NCBI GenBank assembly: GCA_030549495.1
Contig: JAUIRK010000673.1
Coordinates: 806,001 to 870,000 of the forward strand
Direction: 5' to 3'
Source: Nectonema munidae
Lineage: Eukaryota > Nematomorpha > Nectonematoida > Nectonematidae
DNA length: 64,000 nt
In this document: piece by piece, positions 22,516 through 35,345 of the stretch
Numbering within the stretch: position 1 is the first letter of the stretch
How the letters are laid out: each line of letters starts with the position of its first letter
Notes under the pieces: model-generated
Told to the model about the DNA's origin: nothing
Database searches by the model: none
Seen by the model: the letters and a program-made list of their open reading frames with translations, nothing else
Translations under genes and position numbers: made by a program

Positions 22516-23570
22516 ATATTCAAAGTTGTAACGACTTAAAAAGTGGAAAGATACTTTTTGAATCAAGAAAAAAAACAAATCAAATTATTTTGAATGACTA
22601 GTTTACAAAGTTTGCTACCTAAACATTTCCTACCTGAAATATTTAGCATTTTTATTTCAAGAAAATAGGATGGACAAAATTTTTAAGCTATAAATCTTGG
22701 AGAAGGTCAATCACAAAGATTTTGAACATTTGGACTCTTGTGCAGCTAATTTATATCTAATTTTTAAATATAAATTCTTAGATGACTTCACAGCTATTTC
22801 TGTAATAAAATCTTTTTCTAGTCCATAAGTTTTCATTCATCATTTCAAAAAATTAGCCAATTTTTTGAAGAATAATAGTGAAAAAACTGATTAGTAAAGA
22901 TTTGTTTTCATAACAATTTTTATTGAAGTAGATGAATGCAAAAGGTTTTATCGGTATCTAGTCAAAATCCCCGCAACCAAAATGCCCGAAAAACAAAATC
23001 TCCAAAAACTAAGGTAGCAGTGACTTAAATTTTTGGGAATTTTCGTAGCGCAGATTTTAATTTTCTGAGATTTTGACTTGGAACCGTTTTTATCCCTACC
23101 CTTTTATCAAATACACCAATCTCACTAGAGTATCGAGTAAAAGAGATACACATATTTTGTCTTGTATTCAAATTGCAATCGCTAAATTTTGTGAAACTAT
23201 GATTTTAAGCAAATAGATTGCAACGATTAAAGGTGCTGAAAGTTAACAGCTAATATTTTTGTGAAAAATATTAGCTTGAAACTCGGTGAGGTAATTTCAA
23301 TATCACTATTATAAAATTAAAGATGTGCCAAGAATCTATAACTTAAGAAAAAAAAAATTAAATAGATTATTTGTTATTTTATTAAATTATTAAAATATTT
23401 TTTCATTATTCGATGTATTTTTTATTTAAATTTAGATAGACTTAAGATGTTAAACCAAGGTCTTTGATATTTTTAGATATATTTTATATTTTGGGTGTAA
23501 AACTAAAAAGTAAGCTACTAGCAACGCTGTCCCAGACTCCTGCGTGATCATAAGTCTACTGTACTATCAG
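22516..23570. other. AT-rich stretch, no gene seen
   Basis: A small inverted repeat around 'gctaatatttttgtgaaaaa' (23251-23272) is the only structure noticed. Confidence 0.3.
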
Positions 23571-23849
23571 CAAGGCCAGCCCTAGTGTTCGCGAGGCCCT
23601 ATGCAAAATGGATTGCGCGGGGCTCAGTGTGGGTAGGAAAAAAGATTAAAAGTGAGAAATATGATTTTGAAAAAAAAGAAAAGGGATTTGTTTTATTATT
23701 TTTCATTAACACAAAATGACGATCAAAATAACTTTAATTTGCGAACCTTGCATTTAGCGAAATCATACAATATATCATCAAAATGAAAAATGAGAAGCGC
23801 GGGGCCCACTGCGGCGGCATAGGTTGCAGTGACCTAAGGCCGGCCCTGA
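23571..23849. mobile_element. hAT-type MITE with 8-bp target duplication
   Basis: The left end CAAGGCCAGCCCTAG and the complement of the right end CAGGGCCGGCCTTAG match. Flanks are ACTATCAG (23563-23570) and ACTATAAG (23850-23857), seven of eight identical. At 279 bases with no coding capacity it is a non-autonomous element. Confidence 0.85.
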
Positions 23850-25244
23850 CTATAAGTATATATAACCTAGTTTAAAAACTAAGAAAGAGAATTTTAATAA
23901 CAAAATTTTAGTGGCTTACTTAAAAAACTTTCTATAAATTATACCAAAAATAAAACTGATTAGAATCACAGCGAAAATTTGAAATTTGAAATTAAAAATA
24001 TTATATATTGTCATGTTAGCTGCTTAGATTATTAGTGCCGGAAAAGTAAAATAAAAAATCAAAGTTCCTAGACAACGAAAATATCTATCTAATTTGTATT
24101 TGTTGATTATTTTTATTTTGTATTATTTAAAAAAAATTTTAATGTCAGAAGCAAATTTTAAACGTTTTTTTCAGTGAAGTAATGCAATCAATGCTGTAGG
24201 CCAAAGAAGTGCAGACATATCCCCCAATTTCTTATATTTTTATTGATAAAATTTAAAATATTTCATATTATTAAGTGCCATAGAAAAATTTTGAGACTTC
24301 CTAATTTTTTGGCTGCTGAATTGAACCCATTTATTTTAGAAACTATAGATTCCAAATACGGAAGAAAACAATAGCATAACCAAGTGACATGATATCGATT
24401 TTTATCAGATACCCTTCATCCCCCAGCTTAATTATTCCCATAAATAATTAAACTAGTAAAAATTGGGCAGAGTCTAAAAAATATTAAATGACAAACTGCA
24501 AAAAAATAAACCTTATCTGCAGTGGCGGTTTTAAGGGAGGGGGGCATGGCCCCGCCAGTTTTTTGACTGGACCCTATGTTGGCCCCTCCACATCAAATAC
24601 CTATTTTACTGGATTTAAAATTTACTCGAAACTTTTTATAATTTAATTTTTTTGAGTGGGTTTTGAATCCCGGGGAAGAAATATCTCTCTTATCTGGGCG
24701 GGTGAATCTTAGACCAAGAGCACTTTTAATTTGAGGTCTATGCTGGCATCAGAACGGGAGAGCACGACCAAAATTGATTATAAAAAATTAAAGTTTCAGA
24801 ATTGTAAATATCGATAATTACACTGGTCAACACAATATTTTTGGCAGGCAAAGTGAGACTGGTTTCTGGGGTTTTCAAGGGCGCTGAATCCGAATCTGAC
24901 ATTTGTTTTTTCAAGTTGGCTCTAGTTTTGGAGATATCACAGGGGGGTCGTTCGTCTGAAATCACCCATTCGCGACCATAACTAAACGTACAAAAAACGG
25001 CTAAATAGTGCAAAAATGTCAGATATTGATTTTTATGATAATCTAAAACCACAAAGACAGTGTAAAATCTCAATCTAACAAGTTAAGTTAGATATAACAT
25101 CATTTCATTTATCCTATAATAACTGAACACTTTTCATAGATTTCGAGAATATACAAAAAATTTGCTAAAAATTTACTGAATTTTAATGCAAAGCATTTAT
25201 TATACACTAGATTCTTAGTTACAATGAACACACAAAACAATATT

Positions 25245-26490
25245 TTATTCACAAAAGTGAAATTGACGTTTATACGATTTTCGCTTGTGAGCAACTTTCG
25301 GACAGTCTCTCAAAAGGTTCCAGCAGTAGTCTGCCATCATGTGCTCATCCCATTTGCCTTGATACCTCTCTTCCATTGTTTTGATGTCTTGATGGAATCT
25401 CTCTCCTTGCTCCTCACTGTAATCACCAAGATTACCAGGAAATCTGTCGAGGTGGCTAAACAAGAAATGAACTTTAATGCTCACATTTGCCCCTAGTTTT
25501 TCGTATGCAGTAAGCATCTTACGGACCAATTGCTTGTAATTATCAGCTTTGTGATTTCCCAAAAAGTTTGTCACTACATCTGTGAAGGACACCCAAGCAT
25601 TTAACTCAACCCTGTTCATATGATTAGTGAAGTCAGAATCCCTCATGAGCGTTCGAATCTGAGGTCCATCGAAGATGCCACCTTTAGCTTTTTCGATGGA
25701 AAGACCTGGAAATTGCCTGCATATGTACTTGAAGCAATCCCCATCTTTGTTCAACGCCTTAACAAACTGCTTCATGAGCCCTAGTTTTATGTGCAATGGA
25801 GGGAAGATGATTCTATCCCTGGGTACCAAAGGCTCATTGATGACGTTGGCTGTGCCGACTTCGAGACTTTCTCGTTCTGGCCAGTTCTCCCTTCTCCAGT
25901 GCTGGTTTCTTGCTCTGCTATCCCACAAACAAAGAAAGCAGGGATACTTTGTGTACCCACTTTGCTGACCAAGCAGAAAATTCACCATTTTCAAGTCCAC
26001 ACAAATCAGCCATTTATGAGTGTTGTAATTTAGTTTTTCAAGAACAAATTGGATACCATCATACTCTTCTTTCATCTTGGTAGAATGGCCAATTGGTACA
26101 GGAGCAAACTTATTGCCATTATGCAAAAGTACAACTTTTAGACTTGATTTCGAGCTATCTATAAAGAGACGCCAATCTGCTGGGTCATATGACGAGATCC
26201 CCATGCAGTTAAGAAGTGCAGAAACGTCATTACAAAAGACCAGGTCATCTTCTTTAGAAAAGAAACGAAGCAAGCTGCCTTCCCTTGTCCTATAGTATGT
26301 TACTTTTGTGCCAGAATCAAGAATGTTTTTCTCTTGGAGTCGTGATGCAAGAACTTCAGACTGCTCCTTCGACAAACAAAGGTCTCGCACTAGGTCATTA
26401 AGTTCAGATTGATTGAAAAGCTGAGGGCCATTTGAGGGTTCTTCATAGTCACTACAGCTATCACCACTTTGATATTGAAAGATCAGCTGG
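25245..26490 (-). CDS. Transposase-like protein, catalytic part
   Basis: About 410 residues on the minus strand, open from about 26490 to the stop at 25245, form the main part of the transposon's protein. Candidate RNase H-fold acidic residues are in RLFIDSSKSSLKVVLLHNGN, WLICVDLKMVNFLLGQQ and LGDYSEEQGERFHQDIKTME; a CFLC pair followed by His lies between the second and third. Close relatives, as I remember them, are common 'uncharacterized' proteins in cnidarian and arthropod genomes, often in many copies. It begins with an acidic linker (SGDSCSDYEEPSNG). The start is placed where the upstream frame appears to shift in, not at the first ATG. Confidence 0.75.
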
Positions 26491-26958
26491 AATCTCTTCG
26501 GTTTCATCGATTTCAGGCAGACTGGTGAAAACAGGCACAGGTAGATCCTCAGAGTGCGCAACAGGACGGATAGCAGAATCCAGGCTCGGATACTGCCAAT
26601 TTGCTTTCTTGTGCTTGTTAAACCCCGTCATATCATTGATACAGAAGTAGCAGTCATCAAAATGATTCTTGGGCTCTCTCCACACCATTGGTACAGCAAA
26701 CTTCAACTTCAGCTTACCATTGGTCCAACCGCGGAGACTTTCTACACAGGTTTTGCACACCATATGTGGGGCCCAAGACTTATCTTGGTCACCTAGTTTC
26801 ATATCGAAGTATGCTTTGTACGCCCTCTTGACAAAGTCTGTAATATTCCTCTTTTGTTGTGCCATCATATACTGTCCACAGATGTAACAAAAGACATCCG
26901 GTTCATATCTACAACGTCTTTTAGAAGAACTCATTTTCTCTCTGGAACTCATTTTCAA
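26461..26958 (-). CDS. Transposase-like protein, N-terminal zinc part
   Basis: A 165-codon minus-strand frame begins MKMSSREKMSSSKRRCRY. It has three CxxC pairs: CYICGQYM, VCKTCVESLRGW and CYFCINDMTG, with conserved-looking KLGDQDKSWAPHMVC and PMVWREPKNHFDD between them. This resembles an N-terminal DNA-binding zinc region. It ends EIPADLSISKW just after overlapping the next frame; family relatives seem to continue straight on, so a single frameshift near 26480 probably separates the two parts. Confidence 0.72.
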   Translation of the reverse strand: MKMSSREKMSSSKRRCRYEPDVFCYICGQYMMAQQKRNITDFVKRAYKAYFDMKLGDQDKSWAPHMVCKTCVESLRGWTNGKLKLKFAVPMVWREPKNHFDDCYFCINDMTGFNKHKKANWQYPSLDSAIRPVAHSEDLPVPVFTSLPEIDETEEIPADLSISKW

Positions 26959-27541
26959 CTCTGGAATAAAAAAGGAAAAGAATTAAAAAGAAAATTCTTA
27001 AATACTGTTTTAAAAACACTACATACATAATAATTATTATGTATTTTCTGATATTATTATTTACTGCTTCTATATTGAAGTATTTCAGGGAGAATTTTAG
27101 CAGTTTAGGCTTATTTGAGGCTATCAGTATCTTCTAAACTAGAGCCAATCAGACAAAACCAATGTTATATTCGTAATCAGCGACCTTCAAAACCCCAGAA
27201 AACACTCCTAGATGGTCTGCCAAAGAAAAAAAATAAAAATTTGTTGACCAGTGTTATCAATTTAAAAACTTGCCCTTATTTGGCGCCCTCACTTTTGAAA
27301 ATCTAGAACCGCCACTCCTTATCTGTATTGTCTGTATAACTTCACTAGGCTATAACATTGGAAGTTTATAGAATAGTGTATAGGTTTATAAAAAAAATCT
27401 TATTTCTAGAGAAATACATAATTTTAAAAAGTATACTGTATTTATTTGGTGTTCACTAATTTGTTAACAATGTTTCGCCTGATATACTCATGGAAAAAAC
27501 CCCAATTTTTTTGTTATAAATCTGTTAATGAAAATGTTAGA

Positions 27542-27610
27542 GCAGTGGTTATCAAAATATGTGACGCGCCATGGCTTATGATAAACTAAAGGGATCGTAG
27601 GTAAGCTGAA
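27542..27610 (+). repeat. hAT-Charlie-type terminal sequence, isolated
   Basis: CAGTGGTTATCAAAATATGT followed by a GGGATCGTAGG-like block recalls the CAGTGGTTCTCAA...GGGTCG start of Charlie-type hAT elements. No body or second end was recognised nearby. Confidence 0.4.
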
Positions 27611-27982
27611 AAAAGACCTAAAATGAATAAACAAAATTTTCAAAGTAGTATTAAAAATAAAGTTATTTTCTAATTTAATATATTAATTTTCAATAATTAA
27701 CTTAAAAGTTCAAAAATATATCTTTCTATTAAATAAATTAATAAGTTTGTAGCTTTAACATTCTGAAATATATTATTCCTTTTTTAAAAGTAATAATAAA
27801 TGCTAAGCAGAATTTTTAACTCTTATTCGGATTAAAACATGCAACGAAAAGGATTGGAGGTTCAAAATGAATTTTGCTATGCATCGTCTTCTTTAAAAAC
27901 CTAACGTAATGAACTTGTGATATTTATTTCACAAATAAATATGAACAAGCATTTTCCAATATTTTTTTATATTACAATTACA

Positions 27983-30035
27983 GTCAAACCTGCTCTAAAC
28001 GCCATCTCTATTAAACCACCACTTCATTAAGAGCGCCACTTTCTTACAGTCCCGATGAAATTTACATTAAACATACCATGTAAAAGAACATCACCTCTTT
28101 AACGGCGACACTACATTGCAGTCCATATCTTAATAGAAACTTGCACAAGAACGCCATGCACCATACTAATATATTATTTTGTTAGCCTTCCTTATTTATT
28201 ATCTACATTACTAGAAAATGAAATCGTCCATCTGTTGACTATTGAGATGACAAAAAGAAATTTTCTAATGATGTTACGTGATATATGACTGGCACGCGTA
28301 CATCTTGATCACTTTTAACAATGAACGGTAATCTTCGATATGTATCAAGTTATGTAGAGTAGTAGATAAAATAAGATTTCATGTATACGACTAAGACGCA
28401 TATGCCTTATGTCATTCATGTAGCATTGATAATTGTAATTAATGATGTATACGTATTTACGTGGCAACTGTTTTACTTAGAATGAAAGTTTCTTCATTAC
28501 ATATTTTGGGTGTTATTTAGAGCTAACACATAATAATTGTTTTCTATCAAAATGTATAAAGGAAATAAAAAAAACTCTGTCTCTTGTAGATAAAGTTAAA
28601 GTGATTGAAATGTACGAATAAATTGAAAGTTCACGTGAAGTGGCAGGCGGATTCAGCGTCAGCAAAGATCAAGTTCAAAATATTATGAAGCGAAAAGCCG
28701 AAATTTTGTCTGATTTTCAAAACAATGCTCTAAACGCTCGTAAACGTAAAATGCGAAAAATAGGAAATGAAAAAGTTAATGAACTAATTTGGAAGTGGTT
28801 TCAAGACTCTACAACTAGACGAGTACAAGGCAGTGGACCCTTGTTACAAAGCAGGTTTTAAAATTTGCTTTGGAACTTGGTATCGACTCATTTATTGCTT
28901 CGAATGGTTGGTTGGCTGCGTTTGTAAAGCGTGATAATATTGTGTTTGGATCTGTGTCTGCGAAAAATGGTGATGTAGACAAAAGTGTTGTTTGTAATTG
29001 GAAAAAAAAGCTTTCTACCATTTGTGCAGGGTATGAGCCAAAAAACATTTTTATCATGGATGAAACCAGCTTGTTCTACAGAGTCGAAACAAATCATTTA
29101 ATGTTAAAGAGCATAACATAGATGGCGGTAAACATTCCAAAGACCGCTTTACCGTTGCTTTATGTGCTTCAATGACTGGAGAGAAATTTCTTTTACTTGT
29201 GATCGGAAAATCCTCGTTGTTTTAAAAACATTGATAAACATTCACTTCCGTTAAATATAAGTCAAACAAAAAGTCGTGGATGACAGGTGAAATCTTTGAT
29301 AATAATTGGGTAAAAAGGTTTGATTGTCAAATGAAAAATCAAAAGCATCTCAATAACTTGTCAAATAACATGTCTTGTTATTGTTGGACAATTCTCCTGC
29401 GCACCCTCATGTGACACTTATTAGTGTTAAATTAGTTTTTCTGCCACCAAACACAACATAAGTTATTCCGCCCATGGATCAAGGCATCATACATACAGTC
29501 CAGGAAGCTAAAATACAAAGACAGACAGCTACAGTTTGTTTGTGACAAAATTGCGAAAGATGAGTCCATCACTCGTAAATTCTCCGAAAAATTTCTATTT
29601 TGGATGCTATCAACTGGGTCCATAAAGCTTGGAATGAAGTGACCTCTTCCACCATTCATAAGTGTTTTGCTCGAGCTGGATTTACTGCAGAGGTTTTTGC
29701 GAATGTAAAAACATCAGATATGGAAAGCACGAAGATTGACGTTGATGTTTTCAAAGAAACCAATGATGTATCTTCATCATCCAAAAAATTATTTGGATTA
29801 CAATTCAACAATCTTCACCACATTGATAATGACCTTCCTACCTCAAATTATGCTATTGACTGGAATCGCTCCGCTTCATATATTTTTCATGATAACGAAA
29901 AGGACTCAGATGGTGATGATGATGGCGATGATATGGAGTCAGTTGAAGAATCGTTCAAGCCACCTTCTTTAACTCAAGTCAAAGAGTGCATAGAAATATC
30001 TAAGCAATTTGCTTTGCAAACAGTGACATGCTAAA
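27983..30035 (+). mobile_element. Decayed Tigger/pogo-like DNA transposon
   Basis: The left end CAGTCAAACCTGCTCTAAAC, preceded by TA, matches the Tigger terminus. On the plus strand a CENP-B-like DNA-binding part (REVAGGFSVSKDQVQNIMKR near 28636) leads into GIDSFIASNGWLAAFVKRDN and the DDE motif EPKNIFIMDETSLFYRV (28870-29121). These are followed by decayed pieces equivalent to LLLDNSPAHP and PMDQGII, and an Asp-rich C-terminus in the frame 29600-30034. Several stops and frameshifts are present. No right inverted end was found past 30.1 kb. Confidence 0.82.
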
Positions 30036-30399
30036 ACATTGTTTCGACATGCAAGATATTACGGGTCCGGTTAAAAAGTGCCGCAACAAAAAAATGAGGT
30101 AATAATAGAACAAAAAGTGTTGAAAAAAATAATCAAATTATTTTAAATTATTTATTCTAATTTAATCAAATACTTTTAAATTAAAGAAAATGTAATTAAA
30201 AAATTTGAAATGTTAAAATAATTTTTAGTATAATAAATATTTAAATTATTCCATTGTTTTTTATATTTGAAGTTTAGTAAATCCAACAGATCATGTAAAA
30301 TTTATTTATGTTTTTGACTTTAATAATTATTTATAACACATACATGATAAAGTTCGTACACAATTATCTTAGCCATCGCATTCTAATTCTAATTCAAAA

Positions 30400-32200
30400 A
30401 ACAACTCATATATTCGCGAGCTCTCTCTCTCTACTCCTCAAGGTGGCAGCTTATCTGACCTACTTTTGTTAAAACTCATCAACCCCCTTCTTGCTTTTAT
30501 CAACAACTCTAACTTTTCTCAGGGATATTCCGACGACTTTCTTTTCTCTTTTTCTAGTTCTGAGCAAAACCTTAAACAATCTGTTTCTTTACTAAAACAA
30601 ATCCAATTCAAAGCGCAACAATACAAAATTTCCTTTAACCCTAATAAATCCTACTTAATTCATTTCACAATCAAAAGAATTAAACCTTTACCCATGCAAC
30701 TTAACACAACAAACAAATTAGATCCACAGAACCAAGTAAAATATCTTGGGCTCACTTTCCAACCCAACTTAAAATTCTCTACTCATTTCAAAAGCACCTC
30801 ACAAAAATTAGTCAAAACTCTTTTCTCTCTTAAAAACGGAATTTCTTACAAATGGGGAATTTCTCCAAAAATCACAAAGTTCATTTATAAAAGTCTCATT
30901 TTCTCTGTCCTCAAATGTGGAATTCTTTCATGTGGCTCAGAGTTGAAACATCAGTCATCCCTTACTCATCTTAACAAAATTCATCGCATGTGTCTCCTTT
31001 CTATCACCAATGCCTTTCACACTACACCAACTACAAAACTTGAATTATTCACTAACACGCTACCCCTCCATCTCAATCTAAAGAAAAGGCTTCTTAAAAA
31101 TTACCTAATAACTTTCTGCTCTAACCCTCACCACATCCTTTCACCAACCTATACACAACACAAACATCCCAATCACTGCAGTACTACAATTCCTTATTAA
31201 TTCAGTTTGCTCCTAACAAAACATCTTATCAAGTGCTACCATTATATCACCCAATCGAGCTCATCCACCCTTCTTCGTCTCCTCCTTACACCACTAACAT
31301 CTGTCACTATATATATCTTGCCCTAAACTCTATAGCTCACCAACGTACAACAAATACTATCAGTTTTTTTCACTGACGGTTCCAAATCACAACACCGCTC
31401 TTCAGCTGCATGGGCATTGTTCCTACAAAACACAAAAAAACCCTTTCCTTATCCAACACACAAAACTAGATCCAGAAATCACTGCACACGAAACAGAAAT
31501 TCACGCAGTATTACTATCCTGCAACATACTCCTTAACAACCTAACTTCCTTTTCTACCTCCTTCAAATATATCACTTTTTTCACAGACTCGCAAAATTTA
31601 ATAAATGACCTAAAACTTGAAAACAAAATCTCACACTCAACTTATAGTTTAGCAAGCAAACTTATTCACCTATCTAATCACTTTGAATTAAAAATCGTCT
31701 GGTGCCCATCTCATTCCAGCTGTTTCGAAAATTACCTCGTCGATTACGTTGCAAAATCCAAAATTTCGGATTCACAGATACTACCCCTATTTTCTCTACC
31801 CATCTCCACATTTACAAACACTATAACTAACTCCACACTACTGCAGTGGCAACAATCCATTGACTCAACCATCACATAACTTCCGACATCTATGCCATCA
31901 TCACAACTCATTTTAAACAAACACTTTCACTCACTCCCTCGGAACATCATTCGCTGGCTCTCATCCCATTGCCCTTGTAATGCATACTTCTTCAAATTCA
32001 AACTTCACTCAAACCCTTTCTGTCGTTTTAGCTGTTCGTACATTGAAACACCTATACATATTCTCCTTTATTATCCAATTTTTCATTCTCATCGACACCA
32101 ACTCCTTGAAAAAAGCCGCTACTTTTTTTAAGATATTCCATCCCCCCTACATGATCTTCTACAACACCCAATACTCATCAAACTTCTCTCTCTTCTCATA
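30400..32200 (+). mobile_element. LINE fragment with RNase H domain (I/R1/Loa-like)
   Basis: The plus-strand frame 30466-31200 starts within the reverse transcriptase (TPQGGSLSDL upstream, then catalytic GYSDDFLFSFS in place of YADD) and continues with QVKYLGLTFQPNLKFSTHFK and the thumb region. A decayed RNase H follows (FTDGSK-like near 31370, AHETEIHAVLLSCN near 31487, FFTDSQNLINDL near 31583, IVWCPSHSS near 31693). The frame 31892-32131 ends with Cys-His residues like the terminal knuckle of this group (CPCNAYFFK, CRFSC). The piece is rich in C on this strand, unlike its surroundings. Several breaks. Confidence 0.8.
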
Positions 32201-32559
32201 ACTACAATCGAACCAATACTCTCTGCAAACGAAACACTCAATCCTCCCCCAAATATCTAATAACAATAAGCCATTATCATCACTAACCCATACATTCTAC
32301 ACAACAGTCTAGTGTCTACAGCCATGAAAATCTTCCAAATTTTATTTTCTATTTCAGAAAGACCCACAAAGACTTAACTTACACTGTGAAGACTAAATTC
32401 CAGCAGACTTGCAAGCATATCAGCTCCAGCTGGAAAGTGCTTAAAATCTCCATACCTACCTATATATATCAAATTATTTGATTTTTTTCTTTCTGAATAT
32501 GATATAAATGTTACAATAAAATGGTTATTCTTGTTTTCATTCATAAATATGTGTACTGC

Positions 32560-32803
32560 AGTGTGGCGGATCAAGAAATCAACTATAGGGGAAGGGGGGA
32601 GCTAATTTGAAAAATTAATTTTATTGGTTTTTTAAAGTTCAGACGTTGTCTGTCATCATCGTCTCCATCAACATTTCTTAACAAAAACCAATTTTTAATT
32701 CGAGATCATCAACCACCACCACCATCATTATCTTCTTCTTTTGAGGCTTCATTCCATGGGGGCGGGGCCTAGGTAGCCTCTTTGGATCCATCAGTGGTTC
32801 TGA
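32560..32803. mobile_element. Possible hAT-type MITE
   Basis: CAGTGTGGCGGATCAAG at the left and, on the other strand, CACTGATGGATCCAAAG at the right look like diverged inverted ends. A G-rich patch follows the left end. The flanking octamers do not match, so this is tentative. Confidence 0.35.
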
Positions 32804-33099
32804 GTCTTTGATTATTTTTATTTAAAAAAAAAAGATAGTTGTAGATCCAAGCGGTTCCTAGGAACTTTTTTCAAATAACTATTTCTTTTTTTCCGTTTTG
32901 TTTTTGTGCCATGTGATATTTATATAAATTGTCTTTACATGTATATACCACACCATGTATGGGTGTTTTGTAACATGTATTTTATAATTTGTATTTGCAT
33001 AATAAATTCTTCTTAGTTATTTTTAAAGGTAAACGTGTAACGTGAAAAGTTTTCAAGGCTGGATTCACCTAAGACGTTTGAAGCAGTCTCTAAACACCT

Positions 33100-33262
33100 T
33101 ACATTACGACCCCTTGGGGCGTGAGTAGGGTTGGTTAGATGCTGGATTCGATAACTCAAGGTCTTGGGTTCGATTCCGCATCAAGCCTGCTTTCCTCATA
33201 GTTCGATACAAGCGGCGCAATTGTGCTTTCTCGATGAAACACGCTACGGTACCTTTACCTTT
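33100..33262 (+). mobile_element. tRNA-derived SINE, copy 1
   Basis: An A box (GGTTGGTTAGATGCTGG, 33130-33146) and a B box (GGTTCGATTCC) lie at tRNA-like spacing. A body with 'catagttcgatacaagcgg' and a 3' end of 'acctttacctttac' follow. The same order occurs, inverted, at 37215-37380. Confidence 0.8.
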
Positions 33263-33416
33263 ACTATCCTCTATTAATTCCTCCTGAATCATTAAAATAT
33301 ACCGAAATTACTTTGACAAGATACTATGTATTTAACTAAAACCTTTTATGCTCGAAGATTTTCAACCATGCAACATATTGTCAGATCCCCATTCTCTCAT
33401 GTAGATATTAAGGGCT

Positions 33417-33872
33417 TCAAGATAAGAAATACATCTCCTTTCTACATTGGCTTCTATTTTCCATTTTCACTGTGAATCCATTTATTTTCTCTATACTTGT
33501 AAAAAATATCTCCAGCTGACTCGTGTTTAGTCTGTTCAATTGATCACGGAATGTAAGACAGCTTTGCCAGCGAGTAGGTGTCACGATACTTGACTGCCAT
33601 GTGGTCTCCGTTAATGATATTTTAATTATAAATACTGAGATGAAAAGAGCTAAGACTAATAAACATATTATCAAAAAGCGTTTTGACAATTTGCTTAAAA
33701 TTGTCATGCTCTTTTTTGTTTTAGTTTCGAATTTAACCATGTTTTTTAAGGCCTTCAAAATTCCTGATGTATGAACGGATAAGTAAACAGTTGGCGGGGC
33801 CCATTGGTACGCAAATCCTATTATTTTGTGGGTAAGGGCAGATTTTGAGAATATGGGCCGAAGCGGATACAA
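33417..33872 (-). CDS. Hypothetical membrane protein frame
   Basis: A 151-codon minus-strand frame. From an internal Met it reads MVKFETKTKKSMTILSKLSK and then a clear hydrophobic helix (RFLIICLLVLALFISVFIIK), i.e. a short basic tail plus signal anchor as in type II membrane proteins such as Golgi transferases. No family motif was recognised, and no partner exon. It could be the first exon of a host gene or chance. Confidence 0.3.
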   Translation of the reverse strand: MYPLRPIFSKSALTHKIIGFAYQWAPPTVYLSVHTSGILKALKNMVKFETKTKKSMTILSKLSKRFLIICLLVLALFISVFIIKISLTETTWQSSIVTPTRWQSCLTFRDQLNRLNTSQLEIFFTSIEKINGFTVKMENRSQCRKEMYFLS

Positions 33873-33929
33873 AAAAGCCCCGGGGACTCTTTACAAAATT
33901 AAAAATGTAATCAGTTGGAGGAAACATTT

Positions 33930-35130
33930 TCTTACACGAAAGAAAATTATATATGATTCCGGTGAAAAAGTTTGGTCTTCAGTTCAATTTCTATTTAATT
34001 AATTAACCCTTGTATTATAATATTATTCGTTTTGATAGCGTACACCATATATTCTTAAAAGCATACGCAACATTCTTCTGGAACTCAATGAAATCTTTAA
34101 GAAGTTTCGTTACTAGTCATGTTAGTTTTATTTCTTTTTTTTAAAAAATGGGTGATATGCAATAAAATTTAATATTTGTTTTCCGCTACATTTCTATTTT
34201 TAATTTTAAGGACATAAGATGTCTGTCAAAAGGAGGACAACAAAATGCCAAAACACTGCTTTACAGAGATATTGACATCTTTGTTTTAATTTGCATGTAC
34301 GGATATTTCTTTTAACAGTTCCATTATTTGCAAAACCATATACAATGTATAAAAAGATGAATAGGCACGAGACATCACTTAAAAACACGAACATTGGATT
34401 CTGGGGATGCCCAACCAATGGCCAGCGGACAACTTTGCGGCCCATTTAATCATTTTATGCGGGCTTCCTATGCTTCAAGCTTTCACGATCCAATGCTTAT
34501 TTGGATTATGATTTTTTACATCCGTGTCAAATAAAAATAATTGTTAGGTACGGGGTTTACGAGAGACCTATGCAATTTGAGAATACACAGAAGAATTTAA
34601 TTTCTTTTGTACAAATCATTTTAATTTTCGCTGCATTACTTTGATTTGTTGAAGGTATCTTTGCTCATATAGAAATTGTTGATATGTGAAAAGGTTTTTT
34701 CTTACATTTATAGGTAAACGCTAATTTTACAAGTGTATGTATTTTATTCAATATTTTTTCTTTGTTTTCAAAACGACACACTTTAATTTAAAATAACCGA
34801 AGAAACAAACAATTAAACTATATTTAGTTTATGAAATTCGAAGTCAACCAAATTTCATTTTGGTTGTCGATACAGTCTCGTATAACCATATTATAACATA
34901 TAGTAACATTAAGATCTTGAAAAGAAATTGCAAAAGAAGAGAAAGAAACCAAATTAATTTCAATAAATTTTATAAATTGTCTATTTAAAATTTTCATTAT
35001 AAAGTTTTCAAAAAATGTTATTAGAGGAAATTTTCGTGGGTGCAAACTTACATAACGTCGTTTAAATTCGCATCATCAAACAAGCATATGAACAAATATT
35101 GTTGTCACGGTTGTATCGTATATTACGTGT
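33930..35130. other. AT-rich stretch, no gene seen
   Basis: Two short minus-strand frames (34206-34445, 34824-35045) have no recognisable features. A GC-richer patch at 34380-34500 is unassigned. Confidence 0.3.
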
Positions 35131-35345
35131 GATAAACGAATCAAAGGAGTATCAATGAAGACATAGCAGAGATATGAGGAATTGAAAAGAGTGTATAAGC
35201 GAGGATAAACGAATCAAAGGAGTATCAATGAAGACATAGCGAGATATGAGGAATTGAAAAGAGTGTATAAGCGAGGATAAACGAATCAAAGGAGTATCAA
35301 TGAAGACATAGCAGAGATATGAGGAATTGAAAAGAGTGTATAAGC
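35131..35345. repeat. Tandem repeat, three copies of about 73 bases
   Basis: Units start at 35131, 35204 and 35276 and are almost identical (one lacks two bases). Each contains 'aatcaaaggagtatcaatga'. A minus-strand open frame across them is a by-product of the repeat. Confidence 0.93.

Larger units (their letters stand above)
24520..27317 (-). mobile_element. Nearly complete DNA transposon, hAT-like ends, unassigned transposase family
   Basis: The left end CAGTGGCGGTTTTAAG begins at 24520. The right end ...AACCGCCACTC finishes at 27317 and its complement is GAGTGGCGGTT. Both are flanked by an exact 8-base duplication CTTATCTG (24512-24519, 27318-27325). Inside, on the minus strand, are two long frames that together look like one protein. 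Eight-base duplications and CAGTGGCGG ends are typical of hAT, yet I see no hAT dimerisation motif. The 2798-base size, exact duplication and few breaks point to a fairly recent insertion. Confidence 0.88.

Noticed and set aside
35131-35345. CRISPR-like array
   Set aside because: Units are contiguous without spacers and the DNA is clearly animal.
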